A stretch of DNA of 64,000 nucleotides, taken from the NCBI GenBank assembly GCA_030123525.1, contig CP126125.1:3472001-3536000 (forward strand). Direction: 5' to 3'. This stretch comes from ELB16-189 sp018266435 (GTDB lineage Bacteria > Bacteroidota > Bacteroidia > Cytophagales > Cyclobacteriaceae). Position 1 is the first letter of the stretch, and the number at the start of each line of letters is the position of its first letter. A program made the translations under genes and the position numbers. The notes beneath the pieces were generated by a model, which searched no databases, had not been told where the DNA came from, and worked only from the letters and a program-made list of their open reading frames with translations. Below, one piece after another: positions 32,113 through 41,092 of the stretch.

Positions 32113-33469
32113 ATTTTTCCATCCTGCGGTAAAGCGAGGCACGCGTTAAGCCCAGTTCATCTGCCGCTTTAGAAATATTTCCACCGTGCAATTGAATCGC
32201 CTTGATCACTGCTTGTTTTTCTACTTCATCCAGGTTCAACGAATCGGTGGATGACGATTCGTATCCTTTTTTACTGAATAAGAAATCGCTTTCCTGAAGC
32301 ATATTGGAATCGGCCATAATCACTGCACGCTCAATGGCGTGCTGCAACTCACGCACGTTTCCGGGCCATGGGTATTTTTTTAATTTATTGATGGCCTCGG
32401 GCGAAACCGAAATTATTTCTTTGTGGTATTTGCGTGCATAAAAATTTAAAAAATGTTCAGCCAACAATGAAATATCGTCAATACGATCGCACAAAGGAGG
32501 TATATTAATTTCCACTGTGTTGATCCGGTATAATAAATCTTGTCTGAATTTACCTTCTTGCACCATTTGGTGCAACGGCATATTGGTGGCACAAATCAGC
32601 CGTATGTCAACTTCCATTGCTTGATTGGAACCTACACGCGTAACCTGCCTTGATTGGAGCGCACTCAGTAATTTGCTTTGCAAACTCATACTCAGGTTAC
32701 CGATCTCATCGAGAAAAAGAGTGCCTTTGTTGGCTAACTCAAAACGACCCGGCCTGTCTTCGCGGGCATCGGTAAACGCTCCTTTCTTGTGACCAAACAA
32801 TTCGCTTTCAAAAAGTGTTTCGGTAATAGCACCCATATCTACCGCCACAAACGAATTGTCTTTGCGCAATGAGTTTTGATGAATGGCACGTGCCACTAAT
32901 TCTTTGCCCGTACCGTTCTCGCCCAAGATCAGCACGTTGGCATCAGTCTTGGCCACCTTGTCAATCAAAGCAAAAACTTCTTTTAAGGCCGAACTCTTAC
33001 CTATTAAATCACGAAACGGCTGACTAATCTGCTCTTCAAGCATTTGCTTGGCTTTGCGCAATTTGTCCACCTCAAGGTATGATTTCTTTAATTTAATGGC
33101 TGTGGAAATAGTGGCCACTAATTTTTCGTTTTGCCAGGGTTTAAGAATAAAATCGGTAGCTCCTTCTTTCAGGGCACGCACGGCCATCTCTACATCACCA
33201 AAAGCAGTAATCATAATCACCACCGCTCGCGGGTCACGCTCACGTATTTGCTTCAGCCACTCAAATCCTTCTTTGCCACTGGTGGTATCTTTGCTAAAAT
33301 TCATATCAAGCAAAATCACATCATAGGTATCGTTGTTGAGCAGGAAAGGAATTTTGTTTGGATTTTTTTCAATAATAACCTGATGATTATTTTTTTTTAA
33401 TAAGATTTTGGCGGCCAGCAGCACGTCTTCATCATCATCGATCATCAAAATTTTGCCGGATTCATTCAC
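32102..33469 (-). CDS. NtrC-family sigma-54-dependent response regulator
   Basis: Receiver domain (KILMIDDDEDVLLAA; phospho-Asp in ILLDMNFS; Lys in ILKPW), AAA+ domain and Fis-type HTH. The AAA+ domain has Walker A GENGTGKE, the sigma-54 contact loop GAFTDA (ESELFGHKKGAFTDA), Walker B LFLDEIG, and ATN and R-finger segments (FRQDLLYRIN). The C-terminal HTH is GGNISKAADELGLTRASLYRRM. I favour the GTG at 33469 (VNESGKILMIDD) as the start; a TTG at 33529 would add 20 residues with no domain. It acts with the overlapping kinase gene. Targets are not visible here. Confidence 0.93.
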   Translation of the reverse strand: MNESGKILMIDDDEDVLLAAKILLKKNNHQVIIEKNPNKIPFLLNNDTYDVILLDMNFSKDTTSGKEGFEWLKQIRERDPRAVVIMITAFGDVEMAVRALKEGATDFILKPWQNEKLVATISTAIKLKKSYLEVDKLRKAKQMLEEQISQPFRDLIGKSSALKEVFALIDKVAKTDANVLILGENGTGKELVARAIHQNSLRKDNSFVAVDMGAITETLFESELFGHKKGAFTDAREDRPGRFELANKGTLFLDEIGNLSMSLQSKLLSALQSRQVTRVGSNQAMEVDIRLICATNMPLHQMVQEGKFRQDLLYRINTVEINIPPLCDRIDDISLLAEHFLNFYARKYHKEIISVSPEAINKLKKYPWPGNVRELQHAIERAVIMADSNMLQESDFLFSKKGYESSSTDSLNLDEVEKQAVIKAIQLHGGNISKAADELGLTRASLYRRMEKYGL

Positions 33470-33593
33470 GTCTATAAGATTTAGGTGGATTGTGTTAAGA
33501 AAAAACCATGCCGTTCGATTAACGGCCAAATTACCGCTAAATTTTTACTTGAGTGTTCAGTTTCAAACAAATATGTTCAAGGATGAACAAGGT

Positions 33594-34400
33594 TTATTCC
33601 TTATCATCGGGTTTGTCAGGGTTAAATTGGTAGACAACAACCTCTTTTTCATTAACAATAAAGATCCGTTCATCTGTTACAATTCCAAATTTTCCAGCAG
33701 CCAATGTCAGTTCGCGGGTATTTCCGCTGTAGAGGTCAAAAAAAATGATTTTATTCCCCAGTAAATAAAAAAGTTCTTCACCAAAAAATCCAAAGTTTTC
33801 TACTTTGACCGGCAGGTGCTTCATTGTTTTTCCAAGTTCATTAACGATGATTATTCCTTGATTTTTATCCAGTAAAAAAATCAGATGCAAATACTCACGC
33901 ATGAAACTAAATTGAAAATGTTTATTCCAATGGGTGGTGTCTATCTTAAATTCATTTAAGACCCGGTTCTGATTGTTTTCAAATTTTTTAATGGAAAGAT
34001 CGGCTTCATCCAATACTAAAAAACGGTTATCATTAGTCGGGCATACCAAGGTGGGCTCAATAGCAATGGAGGCATCCAGTTTAAAATCATCGCTAACTTC
34101 AAACATGCGGTTGTAATTTACAATACGCATATCTTTTTGGTAATACGCAAATATCTTAGGATGAAACCATGGCTCTAAAAGGGTGGGCAGATTTTGAGTT
34201 TTTAAACGAGCCATCATCTTTCCGTCAGGATCATATTTTTTTATTTGACCGTCAGAAAATTCTAAAAAAAAATTACCCAGCCTGTCAACCGAAGCATTTT
34301 GAATAAAAGCCGTCTTCATCCGCTTCAGTTTTTTGATTGATTGAGCTTGCGTGGTGGCTGCTACAAAAAATAAAATGATACCTATATAAATGCGAACCAT
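33594..34400 (-). CDS. Secreted protein of unknown function, possibly beta-propeller
   Basis: A 268-residue protein from the ATG at 34400 (VRIYIGIILFFVAATTQAQ, a clear signal peptide). An upstream in-frame start at 34427 would overlap the LpxH-like gene. The mature part has repeating blades of about 40 residues with beta strands: GNFFLEFSDGQIKKYDPDG, DDFKLDASIAIEP, FLVLDEADLSIKKFENN, GIIIVNELGKTMKHL, KIIFFDLYSGNTREL, ERIFIVNEKEVVVYQF. This suggests a partial NHL/propeller-like fold. I do not recognise the family. It begins 4 bp past the LpxH-like gene stop, so the two are probably co-transcribed. Confidence 0.7.
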   Translation of the reverse strand: MVRIYIGIILFFVAATTQAQSIKKLKRMKTAFIQNASVDRLGNFFLEFSDGQIKKYDPDGKMMARLKTQNLPTLLEPWFHPKIFAYYQKDMRIVNYNRMFEVSDDFKLDASIAIEPTLVCPTNDNRFLVLDEADLSIKKFENNQNRVLNEFKIDTTHWNKHFQFSFMREYLHLIFLLDKNQGIIIVNELGKTMKHLPVKVENFGFFGEELFYLLGNKIIFFDLYSGNTRELTLAAGKFGIVTDERIFIVNEKEVVVYQFNPDKPDDKE

Positions 34401-34404
34401 AACG

Positions 34405-35163
34405 CTAAAACATTTTAAGTTCAGCATTTTCTGTGGACAGTTCTAAATAAGGGCTGAAGTGAACCCACTCGCCTAAATTAAAATAGCGGCTATCGCTTCC
34501 CACTTTTAAATCCAGCGGCAAATGCCGGTGGCCAAAAATATAATAATCGTGATGAGTTTTTTCTTCCAGTCTTTTGCAATACGCTAAAAGAAATTCTTTT
34601 TCCTCACCATTAAATTTTTCTTCACGTTTGCTGCTGCTAATACGGCTTTTCCGGCTCCAGAATTTTGCAATAGCAATGCCCAAGTTAGGATGAATGCGGG
34701 CAAATAACCATTGGCAAATTTTACTATGAAAAAAATACTTCAACCATTTGTAGCTCCAGTCGCCATCGCCCAACCCATCGCCATGTCCTACTAAAATTTT
34801 TTTATCATTTACTTCAAGTACAATGGGCTCTTTGAATATTTCTATTCCAAGTTCCGTATTAAAATAATCAAAGAGCCACATGTCATGATTGCCCGTGAAA
34901 AAATAAACGGGGATACCCTGGTCGGTCAGCTCAGCCAGTTTTCCCTGAAAACGAATAAAGCCTTTGGGTATCGCTTCCTTGTATTCAAACCAAAAATCAA
35001 AAATATCGCCCAACAGAAAAATTGCCTGAGCTTGGGGAGCAATTTGATTGAGCCAGGCAACAATTTTTTTTTCGCGCGTCAAACTCGAGGTCTGATCAGG
35101 AACTCCCAAATGAAAATCAGAAGCAAAATAAATTTTTTTTCCAACCGGAAGATTAATGCGCAT
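34405..35163 (-). CDS. lpxH: UDP-2,3-diacylglucosamine diphosphatase-like metallophosphoesterase
   Basis: A 252-residue calcineurin-like phosphoesterase, likely the lipid A pathway hydrolase of UDP-2,3-diacylglucosamine. The metal-site motifs appear in order: D-x-H (SDFHLG), GD-x2-D (GDIFDFW), GNHD (TGNHDMW), GHGD (VGHGDG) and GH-x-H (FGHRHLP). The helical insert WLKYFFHSKICQWLFARIHP also fits LpxH. It is on the minus strand between ftsH (upstream, separated by a terminator) and the unknown secreted protein. Bacteroidota LpxH homologues are divergent, so a related pyrophosphatase role is possible. Confidence 0.85.
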   Translation of the reverse strand: MRINLPVGKKIYFASDFHLGVPDQTSSLTREKKIVAWLNQIAPQAQAIFLLGDIFDFWFEYKEAIPKGFIRFQGKLAELTDQGIPVYFFTGNHDMWLFDYFNTELGIEIFKEPIVLEVNDKKILVGHGDGLGDGDWSYKWLKYFFHSKICQWLFARIHPNLGIAIAKFWSRKSRISSSKREEKFNGEEKEFLLAYCKRLEEKTHHDYYIFGHRHLPLDLKVGSDSRYFNLGEWVHFSPYLELSTENAELKMF

Positions 35164-35173
35164 ATTGCTAAAA

Positions 35174-35209
35174 TAAAAAAACCTGACAAGGCCAGTGTAC
35201 TTGTCAGGT
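35174..35209 (-). terminator. Rho-independent terminator after ftsH
   Basis: ACCTGACAAG (35181-35190) pairs with CTTGTCAGGT (35200-35209) over 10 bp. On the minus strand a T-rich tract (TTTTTTTATTT) follows. It separates the rsfS-ftsH unit from the LpxH-like gene. Confidence 0.85.
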
Positions 35210-35228
35210 GAAATTTAAAATCATAAAA

Positions 35229-37256
35229 TTATTTTTGAACAGGCTCTTCTTGAGGCTCTGTCTTTGTTCCATTTTCTTTTACCTCTTCCTTCTTCTCTGG
35301 TGAGTTGGCCGCGCCATTGGTAAATTTTTCGTATGTGGTCTGATGGGCAAAAGGACGTTTGCCAATCAATCTCTCAAGATCAGACTGGAACAGGATTTCT
35401 TTTTGCAGCAACTCTTTTGCTATTACTTCCAGTTCATTGCGATGATCATTGAGTAATTTTTTAGTTCGCTCAAATGCACTGTCAATAATCTTTTTGGCTT
35501 CCTTATCGATTTTTTCAGCAGTGGCATCAGAATAGGGTTTGTTAAAGGTATAGTCAGATTGCTTTGAATCATAGAACGACAAGTTTCCGATTTCGCGGTT
35601 CATGCCATAAACCGTTACCATACTATATGCCATTTTGGTAATTCTTTCCAAATCGCTGAGTGCACCGGTAGAAATTTTTTCGAAAACAATTTCTTCTGCT
35701 GCCCGGCCGCCAAAGGCCATGCACATTTCATCAATCAACTGTTCCGTTTGGTATAAAAACTGTTCTTTGGGTAAATACTGAGCATAGCCGAGTGCAGCCA
35801 CACCCCGGGGTACAATACTCACCTTCACCAACGGGTCGGCATGCTCAAGAAACCAACCGGCCACCGCATGGCCTGCTTCGTGGTAAGCCACAATCTTTTT
35901 TTCTTCAGGTGAGATAATTTTATTTTTCTTTTCGAGGCCGCCAATTACCCGATCAATAGCATCCTGAAAATCGATCATCTCCACTTCTTTCTTATCCCTG
36001 CGGGCAGCAATCAACGCTGCTTCGTTGCAGACGTTGGCAATCTCTGCACCGGCAAAACCCGGAGTTTGAGCGGCCAGTTTTTTTACATCCACATCTTTGG
36101 ACAGTTTGATGGGCTTTAAATGCACTTTAAAAATTTGTTCGCGGCCGGCAATATCCGGTTTATCAATACTGATCTGCCGGTCAAACCGGCCCGGTCTCAG
36201 CAAAGCTGAGTCTAGCACATCGGGGCGGTTGGTGGCTGCCAAAATAATTACACCGCTATCGGTGGCAAAACCATCCATCTCCACCAACAATGAGTTGAGT
36301 GTGTTTTCACGTTCATCGTTGGCACCAGGAAGGGAGCCTCTGCCCCGCGAGCGGCCGATGGCGTCAATCTCATCAATAAAAACAATACAAGGGGCTTTTT
36401 CTTTTGCTTGCTTAAACAGGTCGCGCACGCGTGCAGCCCCCACGCCCACAAACATTTCGACAAAGTCAGAGCCCGAGAGTGAAAAGAACGGAACGCCTGC
36501 CTCACCTGCCACGGCTTTGGCGAGCAATGTTTTTCCTGTTCCCGGGGGGCCCACCAGCAAAGCTCCTTTAGGAATTTTACCTCCCAGTTTGGTAAACTTC
36601 TGTGGGGTTTTTAAAAAATCAACAATTTCTTTTACTTCTTCTTTGGCTTCTTCCAACCCGGCTACATCTTCAAAAGTAATTTTCACTTTGCTCTCGGCAT
36701 CAAAAAGTGCAGCTTTTGACTTGCCAATATTGAAAATTTGTCCACCCGGGCCGGCACCTCCGGTCATTCTTCGCATTAACATCCAAAAGCCCACAAGCAA
36801 CAACACTAAAATTCCCCAACTGGTAATCCATTCATAAGCACCACCTTCTTCCACTTCCAGGTCAGGAGCGTCAGAATATTTTTTCTTCATCTCTTCATAC
36901 TGGCGTATAAAACTATCAATGGTGGCTATTTTATAGTAGTAATGAGGGCCATCCGAACTCAGCATTCGGTTTCCTTTTTCCAGTTCAACTTTATACTTGG
37001 TATTTTTCAGAGCCTCGGGCTTGAGCGATATCTCCACAACACCATCCTTTTTCAAAAGGGTAACCCGTTTCACATCATTGGCTGCAATCATGGATTCAAA
37101 AGAAGTCTTCTGAACTTCCACCATGCCTGATGTGCCCTTTATGTACGTAATGAAGAGCACCAAAGCCGTTAAAGCCAAAATTACCCACAGTTGATAATTG
37201 GTTTTGGGTACTTTGGGGGGTAAAATCTTTTTCTCTTTTCTGTCTTTATCAGCCAT
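35229..37256 (-). CDS. ftsH: ATP-dependent zinc metalloprotease FtsH
   Basis: Membrane-anchored AAA+ protease that degrades misfolded membrane proteins and regulators. The 675 residues hold two membrane helices (about 22-39 and 144-161) around a periplasmic domain. The AAA+ module has Walker A GPPGTGKT (236-243), Walker B FIDEIDA and the SRH region (ATNRPDVLD...GRFDRQI). The zinc-binding motif is HEAGH (459-463). The tail is Glu/Lys/Pro-rich. It starts 14 bp after the rsfS stop, forming an rsfS-ftsH operon seen in other Bacteroidota. Confidence 0.97.
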   Translation of the reverse strand: MADKDRKEKKILPPKVPKTNYQLWVILALTALVLFITYIKGTSGMVEVQKTSFESMIAANDVKRVTLLKKDGVVEISLKPEALKNTKYKVELEKGNRMLSSDGPHYYYKIATIDSFIRQYEEMKKKYSDAPDLEVEEGGAYEWITSWGILVLLLVGFWMLMRRMTGGAGPGGQIFNIGKSKAALFDAESKVKITFEDVAGLEEAKEEVKEIVDFLKTPQKFTKLGGKIPKGALLVGPPGTGKTLLAKAVAGEAGVPFFSLSGSDFVEMFVGVGAARVRDLFKQAKEKAPCIVFIDEIDAIGRSRGRGSLPGANDERENTLNSLLVEMDGFATDSGVIILAATNRPDVLDSALLRPGRFDRQISIDKPDIAGREQIFKVHLKPIKLSKDVDVKKLAAQTPGFAGAEIANVCNEAALIAARRDKKEVEMIDFQDAIDRVIGGLEKKNKIISPEEKKIVAYHEAGHAVAGWFLEHADPLVKVSIVPRGVAALGYAQYLPKEQFLYQTEQLIDEMCMAFGGRAAEEIVFEKISTGALSDLERITKMAYSMVTVYGMNREIGNLSFYDSKQSDYTFNKPYSDATAEKIDKEAKKIIDSAFERTKKLLNDHRNELEVIAKELLQKEILFQSDLERLIGKRPFAHQTTYEKFTNGAANSPEKKEEVKENGTKTEPQEEPVQK

Positions 37257-37270
37257 AGCGAATTCGTATT

Positions 37271-37639
37271 TTAATCTTCGATTGTTTCAATTTTTGCATC
37301 GCCCCACAAACGCTCCAGAGCATAAAATTCTCTTTTGTCTTTGCGAAAGATGTGAGCCACCACAGTAATATAGTCGAGAAGCATCCATTCTTTATTGTTT
37401 TTCCCTTCGCTGTGCCAGGGGTTTTCTTGCCTCTCGTTATACACAAACTCATCTATGGAATCGGCAATGGCGCTTAATTGTTTATCTGAATTGCCCGAGC
37501 ACATTACAAAGAAGTCGGTTACCGCGTTTTTTACTTCGCGCAAATCAAGAACAACAATGTCGCTTGCTTTTTTTTCCTGCATTCCTTTTACAATCAGCTC
37601 GGCCAGCTTTTCAGAATCTTGCTTTTTTTTTCTTGGCAT
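37271..37639 (-). CDS. rsfS: Ribosomal silencing factor RsfS
   Basis: A 122-residue protein of the Iojap/RsfS family that binds uL14 and prevents subunit joining when nutrients are scarce. Conserved signatures are DIVVLDLREV, VTDFFVMCSGNSDKQLSAIA and the C-terminal EWMLLDYITVVAHIF, followed by REFYALERLWGDA. It is divergent from birA (72 bp between starts) and transcribed into ftsH. Confidence 0.95.
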   Translation of the reverse strand: MPRKKKQDSEKLAELIVKGMQEKKASDIVVLDLREVKNAVTDFFVMCSGNSDKQLSAIADSIDEFVYNERQENPWHSEGKNNKEWMLLDYITVVAHIFRKDKREFYALERLWGDAKIETIED

Positions 37640-37711
37640 TAACCTCTTTTGCTTTTTTTAATAAGTTGCATGAAAAGCCCGGAGGCTAAACCACAAAATT
37701 AACCAAAACTC

Positions 37712-38470
37712 TTGTATAAAATCCCTGCCAATACACTTTTCGTAGGCCAACGATTGGTTTTCGTGCCCGAATGTCAGTCCACCAACACCTTGTTGGCTGA
37801 AATGACGACAAAATCGGCATTGCCTGAAGGCACGGTTGTCATTACCAACCACCAAAAAGCCGGCCGCGGACAACGTGGCAATGTGTGGCTGGCAGATGCC
37901 GGGCTAAATCTTACTCTTTCAATATTACTGAATCCTAATTTTTTACCCGTCAGGCATCAATTTCAATTAACTGCCGTTACTTCCCTGGCCGTTTGCGGAT
38001 ACTTGCGCAAAAAGGGTTTACGCGAAACTTTCATTAAATGGCCTAACGACATTTTAGTGGATCGAAAAAAAATTTGTGGCATCCTGATCGAAAACTCGCT
38101 CCAGGGAGAAACTATCCACCAAAGCATCGTAGGTATTGGGCTTAATCTCAATCAAAAAATATTTGTGCCTAGCTCTGCTACTTCGCTATTTTCGGAAACC
38201 GGAAAAACAGTTGACCTGAACAGCGAATTGCATTTGCTTTTACCTGAAATAGAATCGGCCTATTTGCAACTGAGAGCCGGGAATATAAAATGGATCCAAT
38301 CAACCTACTTAAATCTGTTGTATGGAAAAGATCAATGGTTGCCCTTTGAATCTGAAGGGAAAAAATTTTCTGGAAAAATAAAAGACGTTGACGAAGCCGG
38401 CCGGCTAATCTTATCTACCGAAAATGGAGAGCGCAGTTTCTCGATGAAAGAAATTACTTTCTTACGCTGA
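37712..38470 (+). CDS. birA: Biotin-[acetyl-CoA-carboxylase] ligase
   Basis: Attaches biotin to the acetyl-CoA carboxylase biotin carrier protein through biotinyl-5'-AMP. Motifs: the ATP/biotin loop GRGQRGNVW, then KWPNDILVDRKKICGILIE and VGIGLNLNQ. There is no N-terminal DNA-binding domain, so it is a ligase only (252 residues). The start is TTG at 37712: an in-frame TAA sits 9 bp upstream and no ATG precedes the conserved N-terminus YKIPANTLFVGQ. It ends 3 bp from the convergent lipoprotein gene. Confidence 0.93.
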   Translation: MYKIPANTLFVGQRLVFVPECQSTNTLLAEMTTKSALPEGTVVITNHQKAGRGQRGNVWLADAGLNLTLSILLNPNFLPVRHQFQLTAVTSLAVCGYLRKKGLRETFIKWPNDILVDRKKICGILIENSLQGETIHQSIVGIGLNLNQKIFVPSSATSLFSETGKTVDLNSELHLLLPEIESAYLQLRAGNIKWIQSTYLNLLYGKDQWLPFESEGKKFSGKIKDVDEAGRLILSTENGERSFSMKEITFLR

Positions 38471-38473
38471 CTT

Positions 38474-39691
38474 TTATTTGGTCAATGAAACATTTGACTT
38501 GGCAAACAACATATAATGTTGCTTACGTGTGCTCCAATGGTAGCCCAGCGAAAAGGGTAACGGCTGCGCACCTCGTTTAAAGGCTGAATCAAGCGAAGGC
38601 TGGTAAAGCCCGCGGGCAAAATCTTCTACCGGGGGAACATAGTTACCAAAGAAAGTACCTTTCCATTCGGGCTTGTTTTCAAAGAAACGGTATGGCACAC
38701 CGGTATCATCCTGAAAAAGTGAACGGGTGTTATCCAGTACCAGAGAGCGAATTGTGCTAAACTGTTTGCCATCGTGCATCAGATACGAAGCTGACTTAAC
38801 AAAGGTATTGAACGGGCCTCGTGCTTTTACAAACTTTACAAAACCGGGGCGTATCTTCAATCCATCGTTAGAAATGCTCACAGCAAAATAATACACCGTC
38901 TTGATTTTTCCAGACTCAGTATTTCTGAGTTTGAATTTCACACCCGGTGTTTTAACATGTTTAATGTTCTGCACTTTAATTTCTTTTTCGTCACCTGAGG
39001 TATCAATGTCGATAAACTTTTGTTCTAAAATTTCATATCCTGACCGTTCGATGAAAAAATAAAACAGCGGCAACACACCTTTGATCTGCCACAAGTCTTT
39101 TTGCATGTGGTTGGTGATAAAATAGCTTTTCCCGAAAATATCGCGCAACGACCGGCCCAGGCTATCTAAAAACTGATCGCGGTCTTTTTCTGAAATTTTT
39201 TCAAAAGACGGAACTTCGCGAATGGGCTCCAAAGCAGCCATTACATATTCTTTTGTTCGGGGGTACAAAAAATTAGCGTGTAAAAAATCAGGCCCCGAGA
39301 AAGGGTAAAATAATTTCAGTGAGTCGTTTACTGATTGAGAAAACACATCCTGCTCCCATTGCTGCATTTTTACCAACCGTGTTTCGTGCATTTTCTTCCA
39401 GTTTTCATCCATGGATGTTTTAAAGTCAATCCAGTATTTATCCTTCTCCAAGGCCGAAAGAGCGTTTGTACCCAGTTGTGGAAGACCAGCAATGAAACGC
39501 GCCACATTGTCAAGTGCCGTGTCTTTTGGTATAAGTAACTCAGCCGCTTTGCGGGCCGAATCTACTTTGGCAATGGAATCTACCCGATGAAGTGAGTCAG
39601 TCAGGTGCTTGGCTCGCGCATCTTTATTCCCGGTGCATGAACTGACAAAGACCAACCCGAGCAAAACAAAAAACAAAAAAGCATTCTTCAT
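38474..39691 (-). CDS. Lipoprotein of unknown function
   Basis: A 405-residue protein from the ATG at 39691; the longer ORF start at 39823 overlaps the next gene and lacks the signal. The N-terminus (NAFLFFVLLGLVFVSSC) is a lipoprotein signal with lipobox VSSC. A charged coiled-coil-like stretch (RAKHLTDSLHRVDSIAKVDSARKAA) follows, then a large mixed domain rich in aromatic and charged residues (YPFSGPDFLHANFLYPRTKEYV and VYYFAVSISNDGLKI). I do not recognise the family. It is convergent with birA (3-bp gap) and lies downstream of an APC permease on its own strand. Confidence 0.72.
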   Translation of the reverse strand: MKNAFLFFVLLGLVFVSSCTGNKDARAKHLTDSLHRVDSIAKVDSARKAAELLIPKDTALDNVARFIAGLPQLGTNALSALEKDKYWIDFKTSMDENWKKMHETRLVKMQQWEQDVFSQSVNDSLKLFYPFSGPDFLHANFLYPRTKEYVMAALEPIREVPSFEKISEKDRDQFLDSLGRSLRDIFGKSYFITNHMQKDLWQIKGVLPLFYFFIERSGYEILEQKFIDIDTSGDEKEIKVQNIKHVKTPGVKFKLRNTESGKIKTVYYFAVSISNDGLKIRPGFVKFVKARGPFNTFVKSASYLMHDGKQFSTIRSLVLDNTRSLFQDDTGVPYRFFENKPEWKGTFFGNYVPPVEDFARGLYQPSLDSAFKRGAQPLPFSLGYHWSTRKQHYMLFAKSNVSLTK

Positions 39692-39756
39692 AAGATAAAA
39701 AATTGTGGCGCAAAGATATTTTAAAATTTGATGTGAAAAAGGGTGACTGATAACAA

Positions 39757-41049
39757 TCAGCGGTTGCTTTTTGCTACCCAGGTATAAACCAGAAACCCCG
39801 AAAGAATAGTGCCACCCGACCACAAGATCACTACCGGATTATTGGTCAATTCAAAATAGATCATCCACAATGTCACAATAATAAAGAAAACAGGGGTAAG
39901 GGGATACAGTGGCATACGGTATGAACCGGCCGGGTATTTTTTTCTGACGATAAATACTCCTAAAACTGTTAGCAATGTAAACACCGACAAACTCACCGCG
40001 ATGTAATGAATGATCTCTTTAAATGAACTCACCATTACCAAAAATATTGACCAGGTGCCCTGCACAAGCAAAGCCATATAAGGCATATCATACCGGTTAG
40101 TGGCTGAGATATTTTTTATTTTGGGATAGTCCTCTCCCATCACCTCAAGCACCCGGGGCCCGGCAATGGTCATGGCACTAAGGGTAGAAAGTAAAGCCGT
40201 GCTGAACATGGCGGCAAACACCGAGCCAATGGTAGTGCCAAAAAGTTTGAATGCTACTACATTGCCAATATCATTTTTACCTTCCAACTCAGTAAAACTG
40301 GCCACGTGCAGAAAAGTGGCATTGAGCAACACATAAACGGTAACCACCACCAATGTCCCCAAGATCAGCGAGCGGGGCAAATTTTTCTCTGGGTTTTCTA
40401 AATTACCTGCAATGTAGGCAGCTGCGTTCCATCCCGAATAGGCATATACAACATATACCAGCGATACTGCAAAACCCGCGCTGAAAATTAACTCTGCATC
40501 ACCGGTCTTCGGTAAAAATGAAATTTCTGAAAACGAAACGTTCGAAACAAAAAAAGGCGTGATACAAAAAACACCAATAAGCGAAAGCTTCAATGTTGTA
40601 AGAATATTTTGAGCCAGACCACCGGCTTTTACACCAAACCAATGAATGATGGTAACCAACACAATAGCAATCACTGCAATAACCTTTACCGGAATACCCA
40701 CTAACTCATGAGCATATTCTCCGATGGCAATGGCTACTGCCGAAATAGCACCGGCAAAACCCACCAGCAGACTGATCCAGCCTGCGGCAAAACCCAATGC
40801 CGGATGATAAATTTCGCTCAGGTAATAATACTCTCCTCCTGATCGTTTAAATCTTGCTGCTATTTCTGCATAAGTAAACGCCCCGCATAATGCCACCAGT
40901 CCGCCCAGTGCCCAAAGAAATAAAATAGCAAAACCGGATGGCAACGGGCCTACTTGGTAACCAACCGAAGTAAAAACCCCGGTGCCAATCATGTTGGCTA
41001 TCACTACAGTAACTCCTACAGAAAGAGTATATTTTGTTGAACTGGACAT
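39757..41049 (-). CDS. APC-superfamily amino-acid permease
   Basis: A 430-residue integral membrane transporter with about 12 helices. The APC pattern is clear: TM1 VGVTVVIANMIGTGVFTSVGY (with the GTG unwound region), the AxxYAEIAARFKRSGGEYYYL loop after TM2, and VYAYSGWNAAAYIAGNLENPEKNLPRSLI after TM6, with E-N-P-x-K-N-L-P. Substrate is not predictable; amino acids or polyamines are likely. Its neighbours are the PhoD-like gene 43 bp upstream on the same strand and the unknown lipoprotein 65 bp downstream. Confidence 0.88.
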   Translation of the reverse strand: MSSSTKYTLSVGVTVVIANMIGTGVFTSVGYQVGPLPSGFAILFLWALGGLVALCGAFTYAEIAARFKRSGGEYYYLSEIYHPALGFAAGWISLLVGFAGAISAVAIAIGEYAHELVGIPVKVIAVIAIVLVTIIHWFGVKAGGLAQNILTTLKLSLIGVFCITPFFVSNVSFSEISFLPKTGDAELIFSAGFAVSLVYVVYAYSGWNAAAYIAGNLENPEKNLPRSLILGTLVVVTVYVLLNATFLHVASFTELEGKNDIGNVVAFKLFGTTIGSVFAAMFSTALLSTLSAMTIAGPRVLEVMGEDYPKIKNISATNRYDMPYMALLVQGTWSIFLVMVSSFKEIIHYIAVSLSVFTLLTVLGVFIVRKKYPAGSYRMPLYPLTPVFFIIVTLWMIYFELTNNPVVILWSGGTILSGFLVYTWVAKSNR

Positions 41050-41092
41050 GTTAAAAAATGCCGAAGTTGGGTATTTAAAAGGAAACTGAAAA

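Noticed and set aside
39692..39823. N-terminal extension of the lipoprotein ORF at 38474
   Set aside because: It overlaps the permease gene and puts 44 residues ahead of a clear lipoprotein signal.
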